This document shows positions 1-8,186 of a DNA stretch of 39,984 nucleotides, piece after piece (position 1 is the stretch's first letter; every line of letters begins with the position of its first letter). The stretch covers positions 631,073 to 671,056 of the forward strand of contig NZ_LODL01000019.1 of assembly GCF_001551835.1 (NCBI RefSeq), in the 5' to 3' direction. The stretch is from Dechloromonas denitrificans (GTDB lineage Bacteria > Pseudomonadota > Gammaproteobacteria > Burkholderiales > Rhodocyclaceae). Made by a program: the position numbers and the translations under genes. The notes under the pieces are model-generated. The model was not told the DNA's origin and made no database searches. It worked only from the letters and a program-made list of their open reading frames with translations.

Positions 1-257
1 TCTCCGGCCAGGCCGCCCTGGAAAAGGTCGCCGGCCCGGTCGGCGAAGCGCTGATCATGACCGCCGCCGGCCTCGCCGTCGCCCTGCCCGCCGTCTTTGC
101 CTACAACGCCTTCACCCGCGCCAACCGCGTCATCCTGGCCGATCTCGACGGTTTCGCTCACGACCTGCACGCCTTCTTCACGGTCGGCAAGCCGTTTGCC
201 GCCAACAGCGCCCAGATTCACCCGATGCGCGCCCGTGCTGCGGCGGAGGTGGCCTAA
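1..257 (+). CDS. exbB: ExbB/MotA-TolQ-ExbB family proton channel, C-terminal part (5' truncated)
   Basis: The window opens inside this gene; reading in frame from base 3 gives about 84 residues up to the TAA at 255-257. The visible part begins SGQAALEKVAGPVGEAL, followed by a hydrophobic segment (TAAGLAVALPAVFAYNAF) that matches the last transmembrane helix of ExbB/TolQ proteins, then a short cytoplasmic tail. ExbB with ExbD forms the inner-membrane proton channel that energises TonB-dependent outer-membrane transport. The exbD start codon follows the stop immediately (taaATG), so the two are translationally coupled. TolQ is the alternative; the iron genes downstream favour ExbB. Confidence 0.85.
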   Translation, partial: SGQAALEKVAGPVGEALIMTAAGLAVALPAVFAYNAFTRANRVILADLDGFAHDLHAFFTVGKPFAANSAQIHPMRARAAAEVA

Positions 258-677
258 ATGGCGATGGGCAGTTTCAATTCGCAAAGCCACCAGATGCCGA
301 CGGCGGAAATCAACATGACGCCGCTGGTCGACGTAATGCTGGTGCTGCTGATCATCTTCATTATCACCGCACCGCTGATGACGCATTCGGTCAAGGTCGA
401 TCTGCCGCGCGCCGCCAGCACGCCGACGCCGGAAAAGCCGATGACGCTGCAGGTGGCGATCAACGCCGAGAACGCCGTTTTTGTCGGTTCCGAGACGGTC
501 GACCGCAGCGCTCTCGAACAGAAGTTCCGTGAGGCCGTCGCCCAGGATGCCAACGTCGAAATGCATCTCAAGGCCGACCGTGCCACCCGTTACGAGACCG
601 TTGCCGAGACGATGAGCGCCGCCCGCCGGGCCGGGCTGACCAAGATCGGCTTCGTCACGCAGCCGGGCAACGAATAG
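258..677 (+). CDS. exbD: ExbD/TolR family biopolymer transport protein
   Basis: A 139-residue protein with the ExbD/TolR layout: a short cytoplasmic N-terminus, the signature AEINMTPLVDVMLVLLIIF (about residues 17-35) with the membrane aspartate of the proton path (D25), one transmembrane helix, and a periplasmic domain to the C-terminus. It starts directly after the exbB stop. With ExbB it would use the proton motive force to drive TonB, and so receptors such as the one at 29215-31350. No tonB gene is visible; it may lie upstream of the window. A strong terminator follows, which separates this operon from the ftr genes. Confidence 0.93.
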   Translation: MAMGSFNSQSHQMPTAEINMTPLVDVMLVLLIIFIITAPLMTHSVKVDLPRAASTPTPEKPMTLQVAINAENAVFVGSETVDRSALEQKFREAVAQDANVEMHLKADRATRYETVAETMSAARRAGLTKIGFVTQPGNE

Positions 678-737
678 TTACCCGTCACCCCGTCGTTTTT
701 GCTTCACCAACCATCCTCAAGCCAGCGCCAGCCAATT

Positions 738-767
738 AGCCAGCCCCGATGAGGGGCGGCTTTTTTT
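738..767 (+). terminator. Rho-independent terminator after exbBD
   Basis: Stem AGCC-A-GCCCC / GGGGC-GGCT with loop GATGA and one bulged A, followed by a run of seven T. It lies 60 bases after exbD and before the iron-transport operon, so it probably ends exbBD transcription. Confidence 0.85.
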
Positions 768-801
768 GGTCGGCCAGCCAGAGACTTTCAGGGAGTCAAC
801 A

Positions 802-1347
802 ATGCTGTCCACCAAAAAAATCATCAGCGCACTCGTACTGGCCGCCGCCTTCGCCAGCTCGGCCCAGGCCCTCGAATACCCGATCGGCGTGCCGCAGCAC
901 CGCGCCGGCATGGAAGTAGCCGCCGTCTATCTGCAACCGGTCGAAATGGAGCCGGAAGGCCACATGCGCAAGGCGTCGGAATCCGACATCCACATCGAAG
1001 CCGACATCCACGCCCTGGCCAACAACCCGAACGGCTTCGAGGAAGGCGCCTGGATTCCCTACCTGCTGGTCAAGTTCGAAGTTTCCAAGATCGGCGGCGA
1101 CTACAAGGTCGCCGGCGATTTCATGCCGATGGTCGCCAACGACGGCCCGCACTACGGCGACAACATCAAGCTGGCCGGCCCCGGCAAGTACAAGGTGAAG
1201 TACACCGTGCTGCCGCCGTCGGAAAACAAGCACGCCCATTTCGGCCGCCACACCGACCGCGCCACCGGCGTTCGTCCGTGGTTCAAGCCGTTTGAAGTCG
1301 AGTACGAATTCACCTACGTCGGGATCGGCAAAAAAGGCGGCTACTGA
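802..1347 (+). CDS. ftrA: Periplasmic iron-binding protein of the P19/Tp34/FtrA family
   Basis: A 181-residue exported protein. I chose the ATG at 802 because GGGAG sits just upstream and the sequence from there (MLSTKKIISALVLAAAFA...SAQA) is a clean signal peptide; an earlier in-frame start at 766 would put extra residues before it. The mature part has the P19 features: an early Met/Glu segment (GMEVAAVYLQPVEMEPEGHM), DIHIEADIHA, and His-rich stretches (NDGPHYGDN, NKHAHFGRHTDR) that supply metal ligands. In Campylobacter, Bordetella and Brucella, relatives of this protein bind iron (and copper) in the periplasm and work with a cupredoxin, an FTR1 permease and a polyferredoxin, all of which follow here. 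The stop is two bases before the next start. Confidence 0.88.
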   Translation: MLSTKKIISALVLAAAFASSAQALEYPIGVPQHRAGMEVAAVYLQPVEMEPEGHMRKASESDIHIEADIHALANNPNGFEEGAWIPYLLVKFEVSKIGGDYKVAGDFMPMVANDGPHYGDNIKLAGPGKYKVKYTVLPPSENKHAHFGRHTDRATGVRPWFKPFEVEYEFTYVGIGKKGGY

Positions 1348-1349
1348 TC

Positions 1350-2822
1350 ATGCGCCTCGCCAAACTGACCGCTGCGCTGGTCGCGGCGGGGCTGGCCCTG
1401 CCTGCCCTGGCCGCCCCGACCGAGAGCGCATTGCTTGAAAAACTGGCTGCCCGCCTGGAAAAACTGGAAGCCCGCAACGCCGACCTGGAAAAGGAAGTAA
1501 AGGCGCTGAAGGGTGAAAACGAACGCGTCGCCCAAGGCCTCGACAGCCCGCGCCTGTCGCAATACGAGCCGGAACTGACGGTACGCCTGAAGGCGGTCGA
1601 AAAAGACGCGCTGGAAATGAAGAAGGCCTCGAAGATCGCCGAAGGCCTGGAAGGCATCAAGGTCGGCGCTTCGCTGGCCACCGTCGGCCAGCATGCCTGG
1701 GGCCTGCCCAAGGATATCGACAACGGCAGCAGCCAGCTCAACTACCGGGCCGATGTCTCGGTCGAACTGCCGCTCGCTCCGGTTGGCGACATCGACCACA
1801 AGCTGTTCGCCCACCTGCGCATGGGCCAGGGTCTCGGCCTCAATGCCGCTTTCTCCAATCTCGGCCACTTCGCCAGCGCCCCCAATGCGCTGGCCTTCCG
1901 CGCCTCCGGCGCCAGCCCGGACGACTCGGTCACCATCCTCGGCCAGGCCTGGTACCAGGCTGCCATTCCGCTGCCCTTCCTCGGCTTCAAGCCCTACTCG
2001 CGGGAAACCCTGGAGCTGACCTTCGGCAAGATGGACATCTTCGGCTTCTTCGACCAGAACGCGGCGGCCGGCGACGAATCGAAGCAGTTCCTGAACTCGG
2101 TCTTCGTCCATAACCCGCTGCTCGATGCGGCCGGCGAAGTCGGCGTCGATGCCAACGGCTTCCAGCCCGGCTTTGTCGCCTCCTACCTGAACTACTTCGA
2201 CAAGCCGCAGCCGTGGCGCCTGTCGGTCGGCGTCTTCGGCACCGGCGACAAGGGGGCCAACTACCAGCGCAGCCTGAGCTCGCCGCTGTTGATGGTGCAG
2301 GCCGAGAAACAGCTGCGCTTCGACGGCCTGCTCGGCAACTATCGCCTGTATGGCTGGAACCGCAGCCAGGGCGTCGATTACGACGGGACGCTGAACAAGC
2401 ATACCGGGATCGGCGCTTCGATCGACCAGCGGGTCGGCGACGGGATCCGGCTGTTCGCCCGTTACGGCAAGCTGGTCAAGGGCGAACTGCCGTTCAACCA
2501 GGCGGTTACCGCCGGTGCCGAGTTCTCCGGCAGCTACTGGAGTCGCGGTGCCGACGCCCTCGGTATCGCCGGCGCCTGGCTGCAGTCGGGCAAGGGCTAC
2601 CGGACGAGCACGGCCAGCGCCTGGCTCGACGACAACCAGTCGCTGCTGGCCTACAGCTTCACGCCGCAGGGTGCCGAGCAGGTCGCGGAAGTCTATTACC
2701 GCTACCGCGTCTCGTCGCAGTTCGAGCTGTCGCCGGACTTCCAGTACGTCACCAACGGCGGTGGCAATGCGGATGCCAAGTCGGTCAAGGTCTTCGCCGT
2801 GCGCGCCAATATCGCTTACTGA
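1350..2822 (+). CDS. Outer-membrane porin, OprB-like, inserted in the ftr operon
   Basis: A 490-residue protein with a signal peptide (MRLAKLTAALVAAGLALPALAA), then a charged alpha-helical, coiled-coil-like segment (about residues 24-85, rich in LEKLEAR and LEKEVKALKGE), then an aromatic, glycine-rich beta-barrel sequence ending in IAY. The barrel looks like carbohydrate-selective (OprB-type) porins or related trimeric porins with an N-terminal periplasmic helix. It starts two bases after ftrA and ends eight bases before the cupredoxin gene, so it is in the same transcription unit. By context it may admit ferrous iron or iron complexes across the outer membrane, but nothing in the sequence fixes the substrate. 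FtrABCD loci that I know of lack this gene. Confidence 0.75.
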   Translation: MRLAKLTAALVAAGLALPALAAPTESALLEKLAARLEKLEARNADLEKEVKALKGENERVAQGLDSPRLSQYEPELTVRLKAVEKDALEMKKASKIAEGLEGIKVGASLATVGQHAWGLPKDIDNGSSQLNYRADVSVELPLAPVGDIDHKLFAHLRMGQGLGLNAAFSNLGHFASAPNALAFRASGASPDDSVTILGQAWYQAAIPLPFLGFKPYSRETLELTFGKMDIFGFFDQNAAAGDESKQFLNSVFVHNPLLDAAGEVGVDANGFQPGFVASYLNYFDKPQPWRLSVGVFGTGDKGANYQRSLSSPLLMVQAEKQLRFDGLLGNYRLYGWNRSQGVDYDGTLNKHTGIGASIDQRVGDGIRLFARYGKLVKGELPFNQAVTAGAEFSGSYWSRGADALGIAGAWLQSGKGYRTSTASAWLDDNQSLLAYSFTPQGAEQVAEVYYRYRVSSQFELSPDFQYVTNGGGNADAKSVKVFAVRANIAY

Positions 2823-2830
2823 GGAATCAT

Positions 2831-3163
2831 ATGAAACACGCTCTCCATTCCGTGGTTTTTGGCCTTTTTCTGGCGTCGACCGCAGCAATTGCCGACGACA
2901 TGCCGACCATCAAGCTGTTGATGAAGGACGGCCGTCTTTTCCCAGAAACGCTGGAAGTACCGGCCAACACCCGCTTCCGGCTGGAGGTGAAGAACGAGGG
3001 GCCGGGGGCCACGGAATTCGAGAGCCTGGAATTGAAGAAGGAACTGGTGCTGGCGCCGGGCGTCACCCGCAACCTGGTCTTCTTTCCGATGAAACCCGGC
3101 ACTTACAAGTTCTTTGACGATTTCCACCCGGAAACGGGCCAGGGCAAGATCGTCGCCAAATAA
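2831..3163 (+). CDS. ftrB: Periplasmic cupredoxin-like protein (FtrB-type)
   Basis: A 110-residue protein: a signal peptide (MKHALHSVVFGLFLASTAAIA) followed by a single cupredoxin-like domain of the EfeO/FtrB kind, with the typical LFPETLEVPANTRFRLEVKN opening and the KPGTYKFFDDFHPETGQG closing strand. There is no cysteine, so it is not a classical type 1 blue copper site. In Bordetella and Brucella the FtrB partner is thought to oxidise or hand over ferrous iron for FTR1. The signal peptide core is encoded by a copy of the dispersed 30-bp motif (2854-2883), so a DNA-level constraint overlaps this coding region. Confidence 0.85.
   Translation: MKHALHSVVFGLFLASTAAIADDMPTIKLLMKDGRLFPETLEVPANTRFRLEVKNEGPGATEFESLELKKELVLAPGVTRNLVFFPMKPGTYKFFDDFHPETGQGKIVAK
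2854..2883 (-). repeat. 30-bp dispersed motif, copy a
   Basis: Read on the - strand: GCGGTCGAC, 11 bases containing AAAAAG, then GCCAAAAACC. It lies inside the signal-peptide code of the cupredoxin gene. Full reasoning is in the findings. Confidence 0.7.
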
Positions 3164-3187
3164 AAACAAGCCGCAACGGAGCACAGC

Positions 3188-3991
3188 ATGGGTAACGCCT
3201 TTTTCGTAGTCTGGCGGGAAAGCCTCGAAGCCTTCCTGATCGCCGGCATCCTCTACGCCTGGCTGCAGGCCAACGACAGCAGCGGCAAGGGCAAGCGCGC
3301 CCTCTTTGCCGGCCTGGCCGCCGGTGCCGGCCTCGCCCTGCTGCTCGGCTGGGCGCTGCTCTCGGTGCAGGATGAACTGACCGGCGAGGCGCTGGAAATC
3401 TTCCAGACGGCGACGCTCTTCGTCGCCGCCGGCCTGATTACCCAGATGGTGCTCTGGATGCGCAAGCATGGCCGGCAGATGAAGGCCCGGTTGCATGCCG
3501 ACCTCGCCTCGGCCCGCGAACGCTCCGGCTTCCTCGGCGTCGCCATCGTCGCGGCGCTGGCCGTCGCCCGCGAAGGGGCGGAAACGGTGATCTTCCTCTA
3601 CGGCCTGGCCCAGGGCGGCGAAATGTCGGCGCTGGCCTTCGGCAGCGTCACCGGCTTCGCCGCCGCCGGCTTCACCGCCTGGCTGGCCGCCCGGAGCCTG
3701 GCCAAATTGAATATCGGCCTGCTCCTGCGACTGTCCTCGATCCTGCTGCTGATCCTCGCCTCGGCCCTGCTGATCGCCGCCATCGACCGCCTGATAGGCG
3801 CCGGCTGGCTGCCGCCGCTGCTCGATCCGGTCTGGGACAGTTCGCTGCTGATCGACGACACCACCAAGGCCGGCAAACTGATCGCCGACTTTTCCGGCTA
3901 CCGCGCCCGCCCCGCCCTGAGCAGCCTGCTCGCCTGGGCCGCCTACTGGGGCGTCGTGCTCTTCGCCTGGCGGAGAACCGGCCGTGGCTGA
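3188..3991 (+). CDS. ftrC: FTR1-family iron permease
   Basis: A 267-residue, very hydrophobic inner-membrane protein with about seven transmembrane segments. Both REXXE iron-binding motifs of the FTR1/EfeU family are present: RESLE at residues 10-14 in the first helix and REGAE near residue 125. Family members move ferric iron that has been oxidised in the periplasm into the cytoplasm. The start is preceded by CGGAGCACAGC. The end overlaps the next gene by eight bases, so permease and polyferredoxin are translationally coupled, as in other FtrABCD loci. Confidence 0.93.
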   Translation: MGNAFFVVWRESLEAFLIAGILYAWLQANDSSGKGKRALFAGLAAGAGLALLLGWALLSVQDELTGEALEIFQTATLFVAAGLITQMVLWMRKHGRQMKARLHADLASARERSGFLGVAIVAALAVAREGAETVIFLYGLAQGGEMSALAFGSVTGFAAAGFTAWLAARSLAKLNIGLLLRLSSILLLILASALLIAAIDRLIGAGWLPPLLDPVWDSSLLIDDTTKAGKLIADFSGYRARPALSSLLAWAAYWGVVLFAWRRTGRG

Positions 3992-5381
3992 ACAAGTCAT
4001 CCAGTTCCACCCAAGTAAGCTCGCGCCCCGTACTCGACTGGCAAAAGTCGGCCTTTTCCTGAGGAAAAACCGCCGCCCTATCATCGCCCTCCAGTGGCTG
4101 ATCGTTGTCCTCTACGCCGCGATGGTCATCATCCCGGCGTTTTTGCCTTTGCCGCCGGAAAGCGCCCATATCTGGGACAACCTGCGGCTGTTCGCCCAGT
4201 TCTGCTTCTGGGGCCTGTGGTGGCCGGGGGTGATGATCGCCACGGTGACCATGGGCCGCGTCTGGTGCGGCCTGTTCTGCCCGGAAGGCGCGATTTCTGA
4301 ATGGGTCAGCCAGTACGGCCGCGGCAAGGCGTTGCCCGGCTGGCTCAAATGGTCGGGCTGGCCTTTCGTCGCCTTCATCTGCACCACGGTCTACGGCCAG
4401 CTGGTCAGCGTTTACGAATATCCGCAGGCCGCGCTGCTGGTCCTTGGCGGCTCGACCATCGCCGCCATCGTCATCGGCCTGCTCTACGGCCGCGAGAAGC
4501 GCATCTGGTGCCGCTACCTGTGCCCGGCCTCCGGCGTCTTCGCCGTGCTGGCCAAGATTGCCCCACTCCACTACAAAGTCGACCGCGCCGCCTGGGACCG
4601 CCATCAGGGTGATTTCGAGCCGGTCAATTGCGCCCCGCTGCTCGACGTCCGGCGCATGACCAGTGCTTCCGAATGCCATAGCTGCGGCCGTTGCGCCGGC
4701 CAGCGCGACGCCGTCACCTATGCCGCCCGCTCGCCGTTCAGCGAAATCCTCGATTTCAACAACCCGGCCAAGACGCCGGATGCGCTGACCCTGGTTTATG
4801 GCGTACTCGGCGTCGCCACCGCCGCCTTCCAGTGGACGCTCAGCCCGTGGTTCCTGCACGCCAAGCTGGCGCTGGCCGAATGGCTGGTCGAGCATGACCA
4901 TTTCGCGCTGCTCGACAACGATGTGCCCTGGTGGCTGCTGACCCATTACCCGGAAGCCAACGATCTGTTCACCTGGCTCGACGGCGCCCTGATCCTCGCC
5001 TACCTGCTCGGCGGCGGCTTCCTGCTCGGCAGCCTGCTGCTGGTCGGCCCGGCCCTGGCCAGCCGCCTGCTCAAAAATAGCGCCTTGAGCTGGCAGCGTT
5101 TCACCCTCGCCCTGACGCCGCTCGCTGCGGCCAGCGTCATCCTCGGTCTGTCGATGCTCACCGTCACCCACCTCAAGGCCGAGCATCTGTGGCTGGGCTG
5201 GTTGCCCGGGTTCCGCATCGGGCTGCTCGCCGCCGGCTGCCTGGGTAGCCTGTGGCTGGTGCTGCAGCTAGTCCGCCGGTCGACGGCCCAAAAATGGCAA
5301 AAAGCACTGGCCGGACTGGTCATGCTGTCGCCGCTCGGGCTGATGGCGACGATCTGGAGCCTGGTTTTCTTCATTTGGTAG
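3984..5381 (+). CDS. ftrD: Membrane polyferredoxin (FtrD-type, NapH/CcoG-like 4Fe-4S protein)
   Basis: A 465-residue membrane protein with a GTG start inside the end of ftrC. Cysteine motifs CGLFCPEG (about residue 95) and CRYLCPASG (about 175) are typical of the NapH/CcoG fold. A cytoplasmic CHSCGRC cluster near 230 has the spacing of a 4Fe-4S site. Several hydrophobic segments flank these, and the C-terminal half (from about 265) has further membrane helices. In FtrABCD systems this protein is proposed to accept or supply electrons for the oxidation-coupled iron import by FtrC. It lies at the end of the ftr operon, with feoB 34 bases downstream. Confidence 0.9.
   Translation: MAEQVIQFHPSKLAPRTRLAKVGLFLRKNRRPIIALQWLIVVLYAAMVIIPAFLPLPPESAHIWDNLRLFAQFCFWGLWWPGVMIATVTMGRVWCGLFCPEGAISEWVSQYGRGKALPGWLKWSGWPFVAFICTTVYGQLVSVYEYPQAALLVLGGSTIAAIVIGLLYGREKRIWCRYLCPASGVFAVLAKIAPLHYKVDRAAWDRHQGDFEPVNCAPLLDVRRMTSASECHSCGRCAGQRDAVTYAARSPFSEILDFNNPAKTPDALTLVYGVLGVATAAFQWTLSPWFLHAKLALAEWLVEHDHFALLDNDVPWWLLTHYPEANDLFTWLDGALILAYLLGGGFLLGSLLLVGPALASRLLKNSALSWQRFTLALTPLAAASVILGLSMLTVTHLKAEHLWLGWLPGFRIGLLAAGCLGSLWLVLQLVRRSTAQKWQKALAGLVMLSPLGLMATIWSLVFFIW
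5276..5305 (+). repeat. 30-bp dispersed motif, copy g
   Basis: CCGGTCGAC, 11 bases containing CAAAAAT, then GGCAAAAAGC. It sits in the C-terminal coding part of the polyferredoxin gene, where it encodes VRRSTAQKWQKA, a different frame and orientation from the signal-peptide copies. Confidence 0.65.
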
Positions 5382-5415
5382 GAAAATCACGGGCAACCGT
5401 TATCACGACAAACCA

Positions 5416-7359
5416 ATGACGCTTTCCGCCAGCAACGCCATCCTCCTCGTCGGCCACCCCAATGTCGGCAAATCGGTGCTCTTTCACCGCCTGACCGGGG
5501 CTTACGTCAACGTTTCCAACTACCCCGGTACCACCGTCGAAGTGACCCGGGCCAGCGCCCGCTTCGACCATCAGGTCGCCTTGCTCGACACGCCGGGCGT
5601 CCTTGCCCTGCCCTCGCGCAGCGACGACGAACGGGCGACGATGCGCGCCCTGCTCAAGGAATCGACGCGCAGCCTGGTCCAGGTCGGCGATGCCAAGAAC
5701 CTGCGCCGGACACTGACCCTGACCGCCCTGCTCGCCGAACTCGGCGTGCCGATGGTGCTCGCCCTGAACATGCACGACGAAGCGGCAGCGCGCGGCGTCA
5801 CCGTCGACATTGCCGCCCTCGGCGAAGAACTCGGCATGCCGGTACTGGCCACCGTCGCCACCGGCGGCGAAGGCATCGGCGAACTGACGGCCAGCCTGGG
5901 CCAGGCCCGGGCGCCGCAAGCCCTGCTCCGCTACGACGCCGCAATCGAGGACGACATCGGCCGGGTCAGCGCCTGGATCAGCCACCATGCCGCCCACCCG
6001 CACCTGACGGCGCGCGGCCTGGCCATCCTCTATCTCGGCGGCGATTCGGAAGTCGCCGACTGGTTGCACCAAACGGCCGGCGAACAATTTGCCGAACTGG
6101 CAGCACTCCGTCAGGCAGCGGCAAGCCGGGCGGAAGGCGACCTGCCGACCCTGCTTGCCCGCGAACGCACCGAGGCGGCCGATGCGCTGGCCGCCAGCGT
6201 CATCCAGCGCGCCGTCAAGAGCAGCCCGCTGCTCTCGCAACGCATCGGCCAGTATGTCGTGCATCCGCTGTGGGGCATTCCCATCCTGCTCGGCGTGCTG
6301 TTCGCGGTTTACGAATTCGTCGGCGTCTTCGGCGCGACGACGCTGATCGGCCTGATGGAAGAGGATCTCTTCGAAGGCATCCTGAACCCGGCCTTCACGC
6401 ATTTCGTCACCGCTGCGGTCGACCTCCCCTGGTTGCAGGAATTGCTGGTCGGCCAGTACGGCCTGTGGACGATGGGCATGACCTACGCGCTGGCGCTGAT
6501 CCTGCCCATCGTCACCACCTTCTTCTTCGCCTTCGGCGTGCTCGAGGACTCGGGCTACCTGCCGCGCTTGACGGTGATCGCCAACCGCCTGTTCGCGCTG
6601 ATCGGCCTCAACGGCCGCGCCGTGCTGCCGATGGTGCTCGGCCTCGGCTGCGTGACGATGGCGACGCTGACGACACGTATCCTGCATTCGCCGCGCGAAC
6701 GGCTGATCACCATCTTCCTGCTCGCCCTCGCCATCCCGTGCTCGGCCCAGTTGGGCGTCGTCCTCGGCATGTTGGGCGGCGTCTCCTTCACGGCCGTGCT
6801 GATCTGGGCCCTGGCCATGGTCGGCGTCCTGCTGCTGGCCGGCTTCCTCGCCGCCCGGCTGATCCCCGGCCGGCGCATTCCGCTGGTCACCGAATTGCCG
6901 CCGATGCGCCTGCCTATCCTCGGCAATGTGCTGAAAAAGACCGGCGGCCGGCTCAAGTGGTACCTGATCGAAGTCATCCCGCTCTTCCTGCTCGGCACCT
7001 TCATCATGTACGCGCTCGACAAGACCGGCGCCCTGCCCGCCATCATCGAAGCCGGCGAACCGCTCGTCACCGGCTGGCTCGGCTTGCCCAAGGAAGCCTC
7101 GGCCGCCTTCGTCATGGGCTTCCTGCGCCGCGACTTCGGGGCCACCGGCCTGTTCGCGATGGCACACAGCCTGTCGCCGATCCAGGCCGTGGTCGGCATG
7201 ATCACCATCACGCTGTTCATCCCCTGCTTTGCCAGCCTGATGATGATGGTCAAGGAACAAGGCGCCAAGACAGCGCTGCTCATGGTCGGCCTGATCGTGC
7301 CCTTCGCCTTCTTCATCGGCGGCTTGTTCAACATCGCGCTGCGCGCCCTCTGGAGCTGA
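5416..7359 (+). CDS. feoB: Ferrous iron transporter FeoB
   Basis: A 647-residue protein. The N-terminal G domain shows G1 GHPNVGKS (about 13-20), the YPGTTVE switch, G3 DTPG, a G4-type NMHD and a G5-like region near VATGGEGIG. A helical insertion domain follows (to about residue 275). The C-terminal membrane part carries paired gate regions (GCVTMATLTTR and the later MGFLRRDFGATGLF). It imports ferrous iron across the inner membrane, mainly when oxygen is low. It is shorter than the Escherichia coli protein (about 770 residues) but complete in its domains. There is no clear Shine-Dalgarno at the start and no feoC. feoA follows after two bases, so the order is B-A. Confidence 0.96.
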   Translation: MTLSASNAILLVGHPNVGKSVLFHRLTGAYVNVSNYPGTTVEVTRASARFDHQVALLDTPGVLALPSRSDDERATMRALLKESTRSLVQVGDAKNLRRTLTLTALLAELGVPMVLALNMHDEAAARGVTVDIAALGEELGMPVLATVATGGEGIGELTASLGQARAPQALLRYDAAIEDDIGRVSAWISHHAAHPHLTARGLAILYLGGDSEVADWLHQTAGEQFAELAALRQAAASRAEGDLPTLLARERTEAADALAASVIQRAVKSSPLLSQRIGQYVVHPLWGIPILLGVLFAVYEFVGVFGATTLIGLMEEDLFEGILNPAFTHFVTAAVDLPWLQELLVGQYGLWTMGMTYALALILPIVTTFFFAFGVLEDSGYLPRLTVIANRLFALIGLNGRAVLPMVLGLGCVTMATLTTRILHSPRERLITIFLLALAIPCSAQLGVVLGMLGGVSFTAVLIWALAMVGVLLLAGFLAARLIPGRRIPLVTELPPMRLPILGNVLKKTGGRLKWYLIEVIPLFLLGTFIMYALDKTGALPAIIEAGEPLVTGWLGLPKEASAAFVMGFLRRDFGATGLFAMAHSLSPIQAVVGMITITLFIPCFASLMMMVKEQGAKTALLMVGLIVPFAFFIGGLFNIALRALWS

Positions 7360-7361
7360 GC

Positions 7362-7619
7362 ATGTCACCCAAACACGAAGCCCGCTTGCCGCTCGCCTTC
7401 ATTCAACCGGGCAGCGAAGTCCGCCTGGCCGCGCTCGGCGACGAAATCGACCCGCTCCAGCGCGAACAACTGACCGCCTACGGCCTGGCCGAAAACCGCC
7501 CGCTGCGGGTTTTGCAGCAGCGGCCGATGACGGTCATTCTGGCCGACGAGGTGGAACTGGCGCTGGAACATGCGGTCGCAAGGCATATCTGGGTGGAAAA
7601 GGATGTTGCCAACGCCTAG
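7362..7619 (+). CDS. feoA: FeoA-like SH3-domain protein
   Basis: An 85-residue cytoplasmic protein. It has the usual FeoA features: PGSEVRLAALGDEIDPLQREQLTAYGLAENR, matching the turn between the first strands and the helix, and a final strand IWVEKD. FeoA is a small SH3-like partner needed for full FeoB activity. The ATG at 7362 is two bases after the feoB stop with GGAGCTGAGC around the junction, so the genes are coupled. The similarity is short, but the position next to feoB makes the call secure. Confidence 0.88.
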   Translation: MSPKHEARLPLAFIQPGSEVRLAALGDEIDPLQREQLTAYGLAENRPLRVLQQRPMTVILADEVELALEHAVARHIWVEKDVANA

Positions 7620-7691
7620 AATGGGCGCTCGGGCCAGCCAGCCGTAAGCCGCCAGCCAGCCGCCAGTTTCCAACGAACTCCGGAGAACTCC

Positions 7692-8177
7692 ATGAAGGGC
7701 GACAAGAAAATCATCGACATCCTCAACGGCCTGCTGGCCGGCGAGCTGACCGCAGTCGACCAATACCTGATTCACGGCGAAATGTACGCCGACATGGGCC
7801 TCAACCACCTGGCCGAGAAATCGATTCACGAATCCGACCACGAGCGCCAGCACGCCCGGGCGCTGATCCAGCGCATCCTGTTCCTCGAAGGCAAGCCGGA
7901 CCTCAGCAAGCGCGACGCCCTGAAGATCGGCAAGACCGTGCCGGAGATGCTGAAATCCGACCTTGCCGTCGAATACAAGGTCGATGGCGAGCTGAAGAAA
8001 GCCATCGCCGCCTGCGAAAAAGCCCAGGACTACGTGACCCGCGACATGCTGGCCGTGCAGCTCGACGATACCGAGATGGATCACGCCTACTTCCTCGAAA
8101 AGCAGTTGAAGCTGATCGAACTGGTCGGTTTGCAAAATTACCAGCAGAGCCAGATGGGCTCGGGCAACCCGGCTTAA
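7692..8177 (+). CDS. bfr: Bacterioferritin, ferroxidase-type subunit (heme Met replaced by Arg)
   Basis: A 161-residue four-helix-bundle protein that aligns along its length with bacterioferritin. The di-iron ferroxidase ligands are present: E18, E51, H54, E94 and an ExxH pair E128/H131 (one residue later than in E. coli because of a one-residue shift). The heme-ligand methionine at position 52 is an arginine (SDHERQH). So this subunit should oxidise and store iron but cannot bind heme at the subunit interface in the normal way. It resembles the catalytic subunit of two-subunit bacterioferritins such as Neisseria BfrA. The start has a CGGAGAACTCC Shine-Dalgarno. The second subunit gene follows nine bases later. 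Confidence 0.93.
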   Translation: MKGDKKIIDILNGLLAGELTAVDQYLIHGEMYADMGLNHLAEKSIHESDHERQHARALIQRILFLEGKPDLSKRDALKIGKTVPEMLKSDLAVEYKVDGELKKAIAACEKAQDYVTRDMLAVQLDDTEMDHAYFLEKQLKLIELVGLQNYQQSQMGSGNPA

Positions 8178-8186
8178 GGAGCAGGC

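Noticed and set aside
766..801. Upstream in-frame start for the P19-like gene
   Set aside because: It would add twelve residues before a perfect signal peptide and lies within the terminator tail; GGGAG supports 802.
1341..2888. 515-codon open reading frame on the - strand opposite the porin gene
   Set aside because: It is a shadow of the GC-rich porin gene. The + strand protein has a signal peptide and barrel pattern, while the shadow has a low-complexity Val/Ala/Arg/Gly composition.
6418..6430. GCTGCGGTCGACC inside feoB as a further 30-bp motif copy
   Set aside because: Only the left block matches. The A-rich middle and GGCAAAAACC are absent, so it is probably chance.
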